64,000 bases of DNA from positions 476,109 through 540,108 of the forward strand of contig VXBP01009301.1 of the NCBI GenBank assembly GCA_013400115.1. The letters run 5' to 3'. The position numbers and the translations under genes are program-made. Source of the DNA: Rhinopomastus cyanomelas (lineage: Eukaryota; Chordata; Aves; Bucerotiformes; Rhinopomastidae). The notes beneath the pieces are model-generated. The model ran no database searches and was not told the origin of the DNA. It saw nothing but the letters and a program-made list of their open reading frames with translations. This document shows, in pieces, positions 1 to 12,389 of this stretch. Within the stretch, counting starts at the first letter, position 1; the number at the start of each line of letters is the position of its first letter.

Positions 1-830
1 GGCTTCGAACTGAAAAGCCCCGAGTACAAATTTTAATTGACTGAAAACACAGGTTGAAAGAAAAGAAATCCTGTCTTCCATTTCCAGCCTTCGAGACAAT
101 CACTTCTCAGTGTCCCCCTTTCGGTTTGGGGGGCAGTGACACTGTAGAAAATCCTGTGGGTGGAAAGTGGCCACAGAAATGCTGACCAGGGTGCAATTCG
201 TGTGAAACAAGTCCTCGCTTTAATTGTGTCTAATCCTAAACTGCAAGGAGCTGGTGTTATGGGGGGAAAAAAAAGCAAAACACAAAAACACCTCCTCCAA
301 AGGGTAACAGTTCCATCCGGTTAAATACTTATTGTACTGTGAGGAACGGGATGGTTTTCAAATTTCAGTGGAAATACAGCCACACACACAGCGAATTGCA
401 TTCAGCGGCGCGGGTGTGATGGAAATCAGCGAGCCTACTCAGTGTGATAGCCATCCTGGAGCTATTAAGACATCTGAAAATTGGTACACACAAGATCAAC
501 AAACACTTAAAAGCTGAGATCTTATCAAGATTCACCTTGCACAGATGGGTTTTATTATTTCTAATTAAGAACGAGGGACAATAGCACAACAACTCCAACT
601 TATTTAAATAGTGTTCTGCATTTTGGGGAAGAGAGAGACAGAACTGGTGCGGCTTTCTGTTGATTTCTCTCCCCTCCTCCTTCACCGTCAGTGGTTCTAC
701 GGCTTTCAAATGTGAAGTGGACTGTTTATCTGAAAGTGTGCTGGCAGCCTGCCACCATATTTCTAAGATTAAAGAAAGGATTGAAAACAATCAGCTTTCC
801 GAGGAACTGAAACCACGACAATGTGTTTCT
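1..830. promoter_or_regulatory. Candidate conserved non-coding block
   Basis: The stretch has no repeat signature and keeps several CpG dinucleotides in an AT-rich setting, densest at about 395-435 (GCGAATTGC, CAGCGGCGCGGG, CAGCGAGCC). It also carries AATTGA and ATTAA homeodomain-type cores. That look is common in vertebrate developmental enhancers. The call is by appearance only. Open frames on both strands here have no recognisable family. Confidence 0.3.
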
Positions 831-3800
831 GATTAATTTACAAATACATGTATATATTTAAGGCTAAACTACAGAACCAGAAAATTCCTACTAGTTAGTC
901 TATCACAGGCATTCTTACACTTTATTAGAACAGACATCATATTGAAATAATAAGCATGGGAGGCCTTACTTTCGTCTTTGATCTGTATTACCAAATGTCT
1001 GACTAGCTCAGATTTAAAATAAACTTCAGTGTGTTTGCACTTGAAAACTGGGAAAAGACCCCAAGTAATAATTTGTTGTCAATTTCCATATTCTCTAACT
1101 AAAAACTACAGTTTAGTCTGTACGCTGCTGGAAGCCAGGTGACATTAGTCCAGTCACCCCTGCAGTGGCTAAACTTTCTTGTAGGAATACATCCTCTGCT
1201 GTGGGAGCAATGATGATAGATCACTTCATCAGCGTGGAACTAGCGGAGATGAATTAAAGGCACAGGGCACAGCTCTGGCTGCTTTCTGAATCTCCTGCAG
1301 ACTAGTGTCATTTCAACCTTAGACGCCCAGGTATGGGCTAGAGAAGTCCATACAGAGCCCCTTTTTCTCCAAACAGATAAGGATCATAATTCCATGATGA
1401 AAAACCCTGCCAAATGCATCACAAATGTGAAAGCAAGATTTTTAGCTGTTTATTGATGGTTCTTCACTGTTGTCCTGTGTTCATTTAAAGTATTTTTTTC
1501 TGTATAAGTTTACTTCCAATAAATTAAGTTGTAAACAGTGATGTTTAAGGGACTATGCCTAGCATAGTTGAATTTGGTTTTAGGCTGGGGAGTTTTTGTA
1601 TACATAAGTGAAAATTTTACTTAGGCTGAGGTGAAGGCTATAGAATGTCATGTAAAATGAGTTTATTTTCTTATTTCTCTGAATTTGGAGAAGGAAGCCC
1701 AAAATGGAGTTTCTGATCAAGAGGTGGAAGAATCTAAGTTATTCACCCTTAAAAACATAAAGAGCACAAAAGAGTACTGCGGATTGTTACAAATGGCAGG
1801 TTTAAAGAACACACTGACATCCTTTAACTCTTCTCAGCCTATTAAAAGCATTCCTTAATTGTCTGTTTAAAAATAAATCCCTGTAACAAATGAGTTAACA
1901 CTCATAAAAAAGGAAAGAGATGTAAAAATCTCACCACCTCTAAAAATTCCCATTCTACTGAGCATGTCTCATCACTTTATTGCCAAGGTAACCACGGGTA
2001 TCTCTTGAACTCTTCAGTGCTACTGGATGGTCAAATACCAGCGCTGCAGAACACCTAGTTCTCTATCTACAGATGAGAAGGCCATGCTTCAGACACAGGA
2101 CTGAGCTCCAAAGTGGACACGCTTCTGCGTCTGTGTGATGACCGCACTTCGTTTAGGAGGGAGAGAAACCATTTACATTCTAGAAGTTTCAAAATTCAAC
2201 AGCAACTGAGAGTGCTGTGAGAATACTCCCCAGACCAACCATGCATTGGGAGGGGCTCCATTTACATAGCGTTCTTAGCTACCTAAAATATCACCCATCA
2301 CATCACAAATGTTCAGCTCCTTAGCGACGTAATGCCGTCCAAAATGGTGAAGAACAAGGGCCTTCACATACCAAACCACAGAACCAAGAATACTAAGTGT
2401 AGTTTTAGAAAAGATTGAGAATATCCCACCCAAGCCAAAAGCTTTTCAAACTTTGATTGGAGCTTACCTGTTTGCTCTAGCTCTCCTAAAATAAATACCC
2501 TTTCAGTTATGTGCACACATCCTGACAAACATTGCAATGGTTCTCAAGCACTGATGCTAGTGTTTTGAGCTGAAATACTGTTGTTATGTCTCCATCAATT
2601 CCTAGAGAAGACTACCCCTACATGATAAGGGCCACGTGAAGCCCCTGGACAGACAGACCGAGCTGGAGAATCAGAGTTGCTGTGGGTGATCTAAGACCAA
2701 ACCCACCAGCCTGGGACTAATCCATCAACAAAGGACAGCCACTCTGTCTCTACCATATTCCTGACCCTTGCTGGTCTGGTGAAAAAAGGACCAGGAGGAC
2801 CCACTTTTCTGTGTTTTGCCACTTTAAAGACATCAGGCAACACTTTTGAAGAGACAAGCTGATGTGCTAAGGAAGTTCAGTATACATGAGAGTGTTGCTG
2901 ATGACATATGGCTGCTTTTAGACATAACAACAAAGAGAGATGACCAGCTGTGTGGATTGCAGCATAGAGCTTGTGAAGCACATTTACAGGAAAAAAAAAT
3001 AGATGTTCTAAGGAAGGGAAGAAGGATGATTAATAAAGTAATAACCTGCAGTACTGTGGTACAGAAATCCCCATTGCACTGCAAGCAGAACAATGACAGA
3101 GAACCATTTTCTCCAGCGCTGTGAGAAGAAAAACATTTCATAATGTTTTGTGTAAAATTTTCTCCCAGAAAATATTCCTTCAAGCACGTTGGAAGGATGA
3201 TGAGTGGCATGTACAGTGGTTTTGAAAATGGTGAGCATTCTCATGGACAAGAACAGTGACAATGAGCGTTATAACTCCTCAAATATAATTTGAACTGAGG
3301 TTTCTGGTGAAAATATTAATAAATTCGTGTTGTCTCAATTTTCTGCAAAGCTACCAAAAATGTGAAGGTTTTGATATGTAAGGGTAAACAGATAATTTGG
3401 CTCTGGTCTTTCAGTTTGGAATTTTCAAGTACTATGATAAATACAGGTGAAGCAGGATAAATCATGGGATGGTCTGAGCTAAGGAATGGAGAAAGTAACC
3501 CATGGAGAAAATGGAAGAACACCTCACAGGTGTGCTAGGAAGTGGAATGGTGTACTTTGTAGCTAGCAACTAATTTAAACAGAAGGACTAAAAAGAGAAA
3601 ATACAACAGTTAGTGATCTATAGGAGATTATTAATGTTGCTGCTCAGAGGACTATAAAGTGGGCTGAGATAACTGCAAATACTTCTGTTGCAGTTGTGTG
3701 ACAGAATGAATTACAGAAGAGAGAGATGGTCAAAGTCAGACTTAAATTTTGCCCATAGATTAAAAAGAGGTAAATTTGGTAGCTATGGAAAAGATGAAAT

Positions 3801-4257
3801 GAGAGAAAAGGTTTTAAAAATGCATCTTAGATAACGAGGAAGTACTGGAGAGAGTAGTGATATTTGAAAACTAGTTTTCAGGTCAGTCTCCAGGCATAAA
3901 GCACAATGCCTAGTAATAAAACCAAACAGTATTACAGCGATTCTCTTCTCCTAAATATTATATGACATATCCTAGATGGTTGGATATAAGATCCTATTTC
4001 CATCGAATCAGCGAGAGTTTTGCCGTTATCTTCTTTAGAATTTGATTTGGAGCCTAATTTAAGAAACTTAACCTTTGAGTAAACATACGGAAATGTTACT
4101 TTAATCTTCTGAAACACAAAATCTGTATTTCAGACAAATATTGAAGAGTTTTCTGCAATATTTTACAACTAGTCTGGAAAAAGACTGAAAGACAACATGG
4201 AATGCATCTGTAGAACAAATTGATAGACTCCAACAGCAATTAAAATTAAAGACACTA
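831..4257. other. Intronic sequence, nothing specific recognised
   Basis: Unique-looking AT-rich sequence with short A runs (for example 2990-2999). I see no exon with splice sites, no repeat family, no RNA gene. Short open frames on both strands near 2830-3260 overlap each other and match no family I know. Confidence 0.6.
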
Positions 4258-4589
4258 GATGTCTATAAATATTTGAAAGGTGGGTGTCAGGAGGATGGAG
4301 CTGGGTTTTTCTCAGTGTCACCTAGTGATAGGATGAGGGGCAATGGGTGTCAGCTGGAACATAGGAGGTTCCACATCAACCTGAGAAGGAACTTCTTCAC
4401 AGTGAGGGTGATGGAGCACTGGAACAGGCTGCCCAGGGAGGTTGTGGAGTCTCCTTCTCTGGAGATGTTTAAGAGCGCCTGGATGTGTTCCAGTGTGACT
4501 TAGTCTAGGTGATCCTGCTGGTGCAGGAGGCTTGGACTAGGTGATCTTTTGAGGTCCCTTCCAGTCCCTAATGTTCTATGATTTTATGA
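4258..4589 (+). mobile_element. CR1 retroposon, 5'-truncated 3' end
   Basis: This is the last part of a CR1 LINE in sense orientation, starting at GATGTCTATAAATATTTGAA. The usual CR1 landmarks follow: AGGAACTTCTTCACAGTGAG, GCACTGGAACAGGCTGCCCA, GGTGATCCTGCTG, then GAGGTCCCTTCCAGTCCCTA and the terminal TTCTATGATTTTATGA. The sense reading contains the typical CR1 remnant peptide EHWNRLPREVVESPSLE, which explains a short open frame here. It is antisense to MEIS2. 5' truncation is usual for CR1. Confidence 0.95.
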
Positions 4590-6189
4590 AGACCAAATCT
4601 GCAATGAAGCAATGCAAAGAGAGTCTTTCAAACCACTAACCAAACACTGTGGTCAAGTATTCTTAGAAGTAATGAAGTAAAAAAAAAAAACCTACTGTAA
4701 ATGCTGACGTTGAAATCATACTGAGAAGGTCCTAAAGTGATGAACAGTATTATGCTGTAAGACAGAAATAATACTTCTAAATGTTTCTCTCTCTTAATTA
4801 GAATGATGTGTCTGATTAAGTTCTGCTTCGTTAATCCCCTAAGACAGAGCTGGAGCAAAGCTGGGGGGTTAGAACACCTTATTTAAGGCAAGCCAAGAAA
4901 ATAATCAGCACTGCTAAAAATAGCGTACCTGTCAATGACATCAAAACGCAGACCCGAGTTCCTTTTAATGATGTAATGGAATTGAGCTGTCTGGTGAAGC
5001 TTAGATCTTTCTTCTCCAAAATGTGAACTTTACGTCCTGGTAGGCTTATAAAGAAATCTTTATTTATGCTAAAGATCAGCCCCATGAGTACAACTTGGAT
5101 GCAAATGATCCTTTATTGAACCTGGTTTTGAGGTCACTGGTATTGGGTTATGGTCCTCCAAAAAAATGGCTGTTGTAAACATCAGATCCAAGTATGTGGC
5201 AGTTCTCAAATTTTTTATACCCACAATGATTTTTCAGGACTACCTATGACTAGGTGACTATGACTGAGGCAGATGAGCACTTCATACCAATTCTTTTTAC
5301 TTATCCTTTCCAATTTGGACTAGGATTTTTGAGTCATATTGACACATTTAGGAATGAAGCCACCATTAAATATTAAACAGTGGTACCCACCCAGTACAGT
5401 TATAGATGTCTTTGAAGGTTCAGCTATCTCACTGTCTAATTCTTTCTTCAAGAGTGGATAACCTGGACAACTTCAGGTTATGTGTTTGAAAATTCCAGGA
5501 CCATATAAGGATTTTCACAAATCTAGTCCCAAACAGTCCCAGAGCCCTGCCTTGCAAAACATCCAGGGAATCAGTTCCTACAGGACTGATTTAATTGAAT
5601 TTGAACGTCTGTCTAACCTACTGAAGCTGGTTCTTTTTCAGTTGTCCTAAACCAAATCTCTATAGGGAATAATTTGCAAACACATCATGAAATAAGATAG
5701 GATTCACAAAATCATAAATATAAATCTGAGTTTCACTTATTTTTCAGCTCTCTAGACAGGATTTACAACCGATAGGGGAAAAATCCAAAAGACGTCCACA
5801 AAACCCCACCCCACCTGTATCTTCTATGAACAATAAGAAACTAGCACATTCACTCAGTAGCTGACTTCTGATAGATGGGTTAGAGAACTGCCTAAATTCA
5901 AGGAAGCACAGAAAGGGATTCTATAACATGTAGATAGGAGCAAAAGTGGCTGTGAAAAGATTACATCCTTCAAATACTCAAGAAACAGAAATATTTTCTT
6001 AATGATTTCAAAGGAAAGGAAGAATCGAATTAATCAGACATAAACATGTGAAACTCCAAAAGAAGTATGAGTGTTTAGTATTCCTCCATCCTGTGAAAGA
6101 GTACGTAACATATTGTGGACTGTTTGGTGAAGTATCCATTGCTGAATGCCCAGAATAGTTTTCTGAACTTCACCAATATCTGAAGAGCC
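4590..6189. other. Intronic sequence, nothing specific recognised
   Basis: Unique AT-rich sequence with one A10 run (4681-4690). No exon, RNA gene or identifiable repeat seen. Confidence 0.6.
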
Positions 6190-6430
6190 TAATTTAATGA
6201 GGAAAGCAACATGGATTTATGACAGCAAGGTCTTTCTTAATTAACTTGCTAGTGTTGTTAAATAATGTTATCACTGGAGCAGAGGAATGGAAATGCCATA
6301 GATATTATCTCTTTCAGTTTTATTACAGCACTTGATATAATTTCAGATTAAAGACTATAAAGTAGAAAAATGTCTCATAAACGAGTATCAACAAGTGGTG
6401 GGTTAAGCTGACTAGTGAGGAGGCTCTCCT
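6190..6430 (+). mobile_element. Ancient CR1-like LINE remnant (reverse-transcriptase region)
   Basis: The order of degraded phrases, AACATGGATTTATGACAGCA, then TTAATTAACTTGCTAGTG, then TTTCAGTTTTATTACAGCAC and TTGATATAATTTC, follows the CR1 ORF2 text that encodes the HGF..., LTNL and DFSKAFDT motifs. Many stops and indels are present, so it is a fossil. Boundaries are approximate. It is much older than the other CR1 copies here. Confidence 0.45.
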
Positions 6431-9179
6431 TACTAGTTTTATTGTAATTGAGTTAGGCAACAATATCAGATAAAGCTAGAAATACAAAAGATTCATGCAC
6501 TGTTAGGCATGAAAGGTACGCTAAAGGGCCAACCTATTACCCCGTAAAGGCAATAGGAGTTCTCTGCAGACATCGGTGGAAGCCGAATTGTAAATTTATT
6601 AGCCTTTACTGATTAACATAGAAAGCCATTTTTTTCTTGTGATGCAGATGCTGTTGTGTAAATTGTGAAAAAATCATGCAGAACCATGTAACTCATATTT
6701 TCTGAAATGTGTTGGTGTCATACATGAAGGAAAGCATCAACAGGCAGGAAGAATTATCATTGTCTCTCCCTCACCATCACCTCGCTGCATCGTAGTTTAA
6801 TAAGGTCTATTAGGGGTCTTTAGTTTAATTCACAGTTCTCAGGTTTCTGCTACTTTGTGGATCTCAGGCTCATCTTTCACTCCAGTTCAGGGCCAATGCG
6901 CATCCAGCAGGCTAGATAAAACCAACACAGCTCAACAGCACATCTTGTATTCTTTACTTTAATACAGACGTAGATTAGGCAGTGCCAATCATATCACAAA
7001 TACTATGCTGCATCCTCTGAAGCCTACAGTCTGTAGGCACAGGTCAGCTAATGATTATGAAAATGAAAACGTACTCTAACACTGTAAGAGCTGCAGCACA
7101 TGTATCATTAAGGAAAATCTAAGCTACGTAGAACTACTTGAGCATCAAAACTTATAAACCAAGAGAATGAAGCAACTGACTTGGAAAACTAGTGCTATGA
7201 TTTAATCTGTGTTGTGTTAGAGACCAAAAATTAGGTTTTTTGAACATATTTCATGCTGTATCCTGGCAAGAATGCTTACACAGTGCTATTGAGCAGCACT
7301 TTCTTCCATGTGAGAACATTCTGCGTTTCATTGCGTTACACATAGAATAAAACACTAATCAGTACAAGCAAGGTCTGGCTCGGAGTCTGGCTCATAGACA
7401 GAGGACCGAAGAGAGAACTTTGTTTTGGTTATTCTCTAAGTAGGAGACTTTGAATTTCCTTTTTACCTAAGCTACATCTGCTGAGCTAGTTTATTACAAA
7501 AGAAATGGGAACTATGGCAATACATAGCTCCAAGAGTCTCCCATTCATACCATAAATATGTGAGGCCATGGCTCTGGGCAAGCTTTTCAACACATTCAGT
7601 AGCAGGATTTGATAGAATGCAACAGCTAGCTCTCATTGCACCTCTTAATTTGCTTGCTGGAACTTGGCAATTTACCTTTCAAGAGCCACAGACCAAGTGG
7701 ATATCTGTTTGGCACACACAAAAGTTCTTTTCAGGGATCTAGTGAAAGGGTAAGGTATGGTCTGCAGCTTAATGAAGTTATATGCTAGTGACATATCTTG
7801 CCAGAAAATATTCATGACCGACTAAAACGAAAGAAAACTAGTCAACACAAAATAAGAGCTTATGCTTTAATTTTTAATGTGTAGAGTGTAATTTCTACTT
7901 AGCTGCTTTTATATATGTACATAGGTATGTATATCTATATATACATACAGACTGAATTTTCAAAGCAAAGGCAACGGCTGCAGTAACTTCTGCAGTACAA
8001 AGAAACGAAACCCTGAACCATTCACAGCTGAGGCCAGGTTTGTTGAAGAGTTCATTCAAGTTTTGGCAAACGTTGTAAGACTTTTGGGTGCAGTGCTGCA
8101 ATTGATGTTTTCATGTGGCAACTTGGTGAAACTGCTGTGGTTCAGGCTAAATTTCACACTAAGTCTGAACTCAAAACCTCAGAGATGAACTTTAAGCCCT
8201 GAATTTACATAGATTTACAAACATTTCCAGAAGAAAATTGTGCAAGGAGAAACTGCAGCTCAGATCTTCAAAGAGTTATCCACTTTACAAAGTATATGCT
8301 GATTTTGTTTTGCTGTTGTTCCAGTGAGACCAGAAGACTGCAGGCTAGGTCCTTCCTGGAAAGTCCTCTTTTCTGCCATTGGGTCCTAAAAAGTTTGGTA
8401 ATTTCTACACTGGAAACTGGATTTTGAAATTCCTGACAGAAGGAAGACTTGGAGCCTTGTGTCTTTGAGAAGGAGAGGTAGAGGGCTCCACATTGAACTA
8501 GTCTTCTTGGACAAAGGACAGTAGAGCATGGGTCTAAAAGGAATGAAGGTGCAGAGAAAGATTTATGTCTGATTTGAAAACATTTATTAGTGTGTGTGCC
8601 TCTCATTTAATGTGCTATGATTAAGATTACATCTACATTTCAGTGGCTTTGGAAAAGCAGCTCAGGTATGTGAGATGAGAGGGCAAACACGTGGGAAAAG
8701 GGGCTTCTTGTATTCTTCCCCCCCATTTCTCTAATGCCAGCAATTTAGGTGCAATGGTGTACGTTATTCATCAGCATTCTGCCTACCACTTCTACTGAGC
8801 ACCAAGTGTCTGTTTCCTCAGGCTTAACGGAGAAAAGCATGAAAACACACATACGTGCGCACAACCTAGTACATACATGCTGAGGAAACAGTAGACAGCA
8901 ACATCTGTCATAGATCTGTAACATTTTAAAAATATTTACTAAGAAATTGTTAAAAGAATGTAAAACGTTTACACATGAGAAGGCCTTGATCCAAAGTGTT
9001 TTCCTTGTAAGGCTGCACTGTTTTGCTATGTGGCAGGTGCCCTGAGCTGCTGTTGATCTGGAAAGAAACAAGAAGTATTTGGTGCCACTACGGAATTGTA
9101 TAAGCACATACAGATGCCCACAAGTTAGGCACAACAGAGTAAGTGGTTGGTTCATCTGATTTCAGTGGGAGCTAGGCAT
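6431..9179. other. Intronic sequence with one TA-rich simple repeat
   Basis: Unique AT-rich sequence. The only structure I recognise is an alternating TA/TG tract at about 7909-7949 (TATATATGTACATAGGTATG then TATATCTATATATACATACA). No exon or RNA gene seen. Confidence 0.6.
7909..7949. repeat. Imperfect TA/TG/CA simple repeat
   Basis: An interrupted alternating purine-pyrimidine tract of about 40 bp, mostly TA with TATG and TACA units. Confidence 0.8.
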
Positions 9180-9324
9180 TCATAGAATCATAGAATCGTT
9201 AGGGATTGGAAGGGACCTCAAAAGATCGTCCAGTCCAATCCCCCTGCCAGAGCAGGATCACCTAGACCAAGTCATTAGAATCAGCCAGGGTTAGAAGGGA
9301 CCACAGGATCATCCAGTTCCAACT
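9180..9324 (-). mobile_element. Chimeric CR1 with two tandem 3' ends, copy 1
   Basis: Read on the plus strand it starts ATAGAATCATAGAATCG and runs through AGGGATTGGAAGGGACCT, CCCCCTGCC and GATCACCTAGACCAAGTCA. That is the 3' end of one CR1 subfamily, inverted. It then switches, at about 9284, to GAATCAGCCAGGGTTAGAAG and CATCCAGTTCCAACT, the 3' end of a second, CR1-J-like subfamily. The element stops at 9324. The same junction occurs at 25139 and 51786. Sense orientation matches MEIS2. Confidence 0.88.
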
Positions 9325-9434
9325 GCAGTTAATTACTTTTAAGAACTTGACAAGTTGCTCATCTGTATTGTTAGTTACCTAAATGTGTTGAAAACCTATG
9401 ACCCTCCCACATATATGGAATTCCCTCCTCTGAG

Positions 9435-9822
9435 GCCACCTTATTAATGTCTATGAATACCTGAGGGATGGGTGTCAAGTGGAAGGAGCCAATCTCTTTT
9501 CTGTGGTGCACAGTAAAGTGGAAGGGGCCAATCTCTTTTCTGTGGTGCACAGTAATAGGACAAGGAATAACGGTACAAACTTGAACAAAGAAGGTTTCAC
9601 CTCAACATGATAAGAAACTTCTTTACAGTGAGGGTGACAGAACACTGGAACAGGCTGCCCAGAGAGGTTGTGTGGTTTTCTTCTCTGGAGATTTTCAAAA
9701 CCCAACTGAGTGCAGTCCTGTGTGGCTTGCCCTAGATTATCCTGCTCTAGCAGAGGGGTTGAACTTGATGATCTCTATAGGTCCCTTCCAACCCCTAACA
9801 TTCTATGAGTCTGTGATCCTAT
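9435..9822 (+). mobile_element. CR1 retroposon 3' end with internal 39-bp tandem duplication
   Basis: Sense CR1 from about TTATTAATGTCTATGAATAC through AGAAACTTCTTTACAGTGAG, ACACTGGAACAGGCTGCCCA and the tail AACATTCTATGAGTCTGTGA. It is more diverged than the 4258 copy. A 39-bp unit is present twice in tandem at 9477-9515 and 9516-9554 with one mismatch. It lies head to head with the inverted CR1 at 9180-9324. Confidence 0.92.
9477..9554. repeat. 39-bp tandem duplication inside a CR1 copy
   Basis: Two adjacent units begin AAGTGGAAGG and end GTGGTGCACAGTA. They differ only at the 11th base (A or G). The CR1 consensus has this text once, so the copy was duplicated after or during insertion. Confidence 0.93.
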
Positions 9823-12389
9823 GGTCATCTTGCTGAACATCCAGGGAACAACTACCCACTATCACTGAGATTAGCCTGTGTCAGTGCTTTGGGAGCTTGC
9901 GGAGTGCCCACAAGCCTGAAGTCAAAGACCTTTTACTTGATCTTTTGCTGCCCATTTCTTATTGTTAATAAACCCCCCTTACAAACAATGAAATATATCT
10001 GTAACAAAGCACCACACTCCTACCAACAATCTGCGAGCTGGTACATACACTTCACGGCTTACAAACTGACACAATGCAAGAGCTGCACAGTTTTTAGCAG
10101 CTGTCTCTCACACCATGTGTCTTGCCCAAGTGGAGACTGAGATTCAGGCATGGTGTTCAAAAACTGAGACTATCCCGTAGTTTTCAGAATAGATGGCAAC
10201 TGCAGCATAATTAATTCCTTAAAAAATCACACACGGAGAAAATGCTGAAGAGGAGAAGGCTTTTTTTCACTGCAGAGAAGATGCACTACCCCGTGTGCCC
10301 AGGGGCCATTCAGATACTCTGGAAGTGGGTACAGATAAGAGCCTCAACGCTAAACAGGGAAATTGATATGATGACTCAACCTGCAGTCCAGTTTTGGAAA
10401 TGTATGTGTGACCTCCACAGCAAACAGCAGGTGAATCTGCACGTCCACCCTTATACGTGACTCTAAATGTATTTATGGAAATGAGTCCAGAGGTTTGAAT
10501 CCTACCTAGTTTTTAAAGAATTAATCCTCTTCTTTCTTTTTACCTGAATGAGGTTAAAAATATCCTCTCTTGCAAAGTGCTGATATATCTCTTACAGCCT
10601 GGTCTTCTACCTCAATCCATGTCCCATAAGAATAATGGAATCCTTCTGAAATTAGTTTTTCACCCTTGAAAAGCTTATCTTTTCATCTTAGTGATGAACA
10701 TGCCTATACCCGATGTACAAAGGAAGGTGACAAGTCACTCATCCCAACCACAATCACAGAAAGCTATGACAGACCTCGTTACATGATGAGAAGAAGCTAC
10801 CAAGTCAGATATTTTTATCCCTGTGTCTTAAACAGGGATGAAGAAGCAAGATTTGGGCTTTTACCCATAAGCAATACAAAAGTGGTGCAATTTGCATATC
10901 TTTTAAATAACACAAGCACAAAAGTTTTGAGTAATCTTAATCTATATGCTGTTCTCTTGGCTTTCTAGGCACAGTTGAATTGGCTCATGTAGTTATTGGA
11001 AGTAAGAACTAACTGTCACTAAATCACTTGATTTGCATAGCATACCTGCTTTTTACAAACAATGATTTAATCACCAAAACATTAACAAGTTGAATTATTT
11101 TTTATTAATTCAAAGTAAGAAACAGCCCTTAATTCCTTCTTTTACTCCACTCTTTGACAGTACGAAGCAGCCACACTTAATTCCTTCTTTTGCTCCACTC
11201 TTTGATAGTACTTAAGGGTGAAGCTGACAGATTTTTACAGGATTTAAAATGTTCAGATTCTGTTGGGATGCAGAAGAGAAGTTTCAACGTCCTCTGCAGT
11301 GTTACTAATTACTTGTACCTTTTTCATCTGTTAGCTTCCCAGCAAATACAGATGAAGAGTTATAATAATTTAATATATTTCTGTATTTAGAAGACTTTCC
11401 AGAGAGTGATCCCAAATTGCTGCATGACTATTAGGGAATGCAAGCAACGAACACCTTACTGTGTCACATTTTGGGAAAAGAAAGGAAGAGAAACAGAAGC
11501 TGTTTTGAGGTGAGGTGAAGAAAGGGAGGCCAAGATTTACCTGTTGCCTGACCCAAGGTCATACGGGAGGAAAAGGCATCACTGACAGCTGAACGCAGGA
11601 ATGAGCTTATAGAAAACAGTAGGTTTCTGCATCAAGAACAGAATGCCTTAATCCACAAACAGATTTTAAGATCACGGAGAGAGTAGTGAGAATCTTTGAG
11701 TTCTGTGGAAAAGGCATTTAAGATCAATAAATGATTTATGATAATTTTTCTACTACAGAAGGTAGCGCTTGCATTTCTGTTGAACACAGAATAAAACTCC
11801 TTGTATAATTAAGCAAACAAACAAATAGAAAGAAACAGGACACCTTGGAAAGTCTGACATTATGGTTGCTTATCAAAGAAGTTGTAAGTTTAGGGATGCT
11901 GATCCCATCAAAACAAGATAAGAAATGGGTACCCAGCTCCCCGAGACTTCATTGAAATTCTCAGCTCGTAGCACTGTAATTGATTGCATATGAGCACGAA
12001 TTAGAGTTAAAATAGAATTTAACGTTATCGGGTACATATGTTCATTTTTTTCCTGCCGTCATTCATTCATCACTTTTTTTTAGTGCACCTTTCATTGAGT
12101 GATTTACAGTACTAAAACAGCAACAAGAGAGAAAACACGCTTCCTTCCACACCTCCACCCCACCAAATCCTAAAATATTAAAAAGCAATAAAAAACAATG
12201 GACCATAACATCAACTGTCTTGGACTGACACCATTTCTCTGCCAATTTAAACTAGCTGAGTGCGTGGCCTCCCGCTTTTTTGTGTTTTCCAAGGTTATTC
12301 TCAGCAGCACCTGCACAGTAAATAAAGGTAAAAGTGCAGCAAAATAGACACAAGACCTATCAGTGCACAAGGAGCTCTGCTTCCATATA
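9823..12389. other. Intronic sequence with one 48-bp tandem duplication
   Basis: Unique AT-rich sequence apart from the duplication at 11116-11211. Open frames near 9889-10140, 10242-10460 and 10666-10968 match no family and lack convincing splice sites. Confidence 0.55.
11116..11211. repeat. 48-bp tandem duplication
   Basis: Two adjacent 48-bp units, 11116-11163 and 11164-11211, share TTAATTCCTTCTTTT, CTCCACTCTTTGA and AGTAC with about 8 mismatches, most in the first 12 bases. It is not part of a recognised transposon. Confidence 0.88.

Noticed and set aside
365..790. 141-residue minus-strand open frame
   Set aside because: No recognisable family, no convincing splice sites, and an opposite-strand frame overlaps it. 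Chance length in intron sequence.
10666..10968. 100-residue plus-strand open frame
   Set aside because: No family resemblance and no splice or promoter context.
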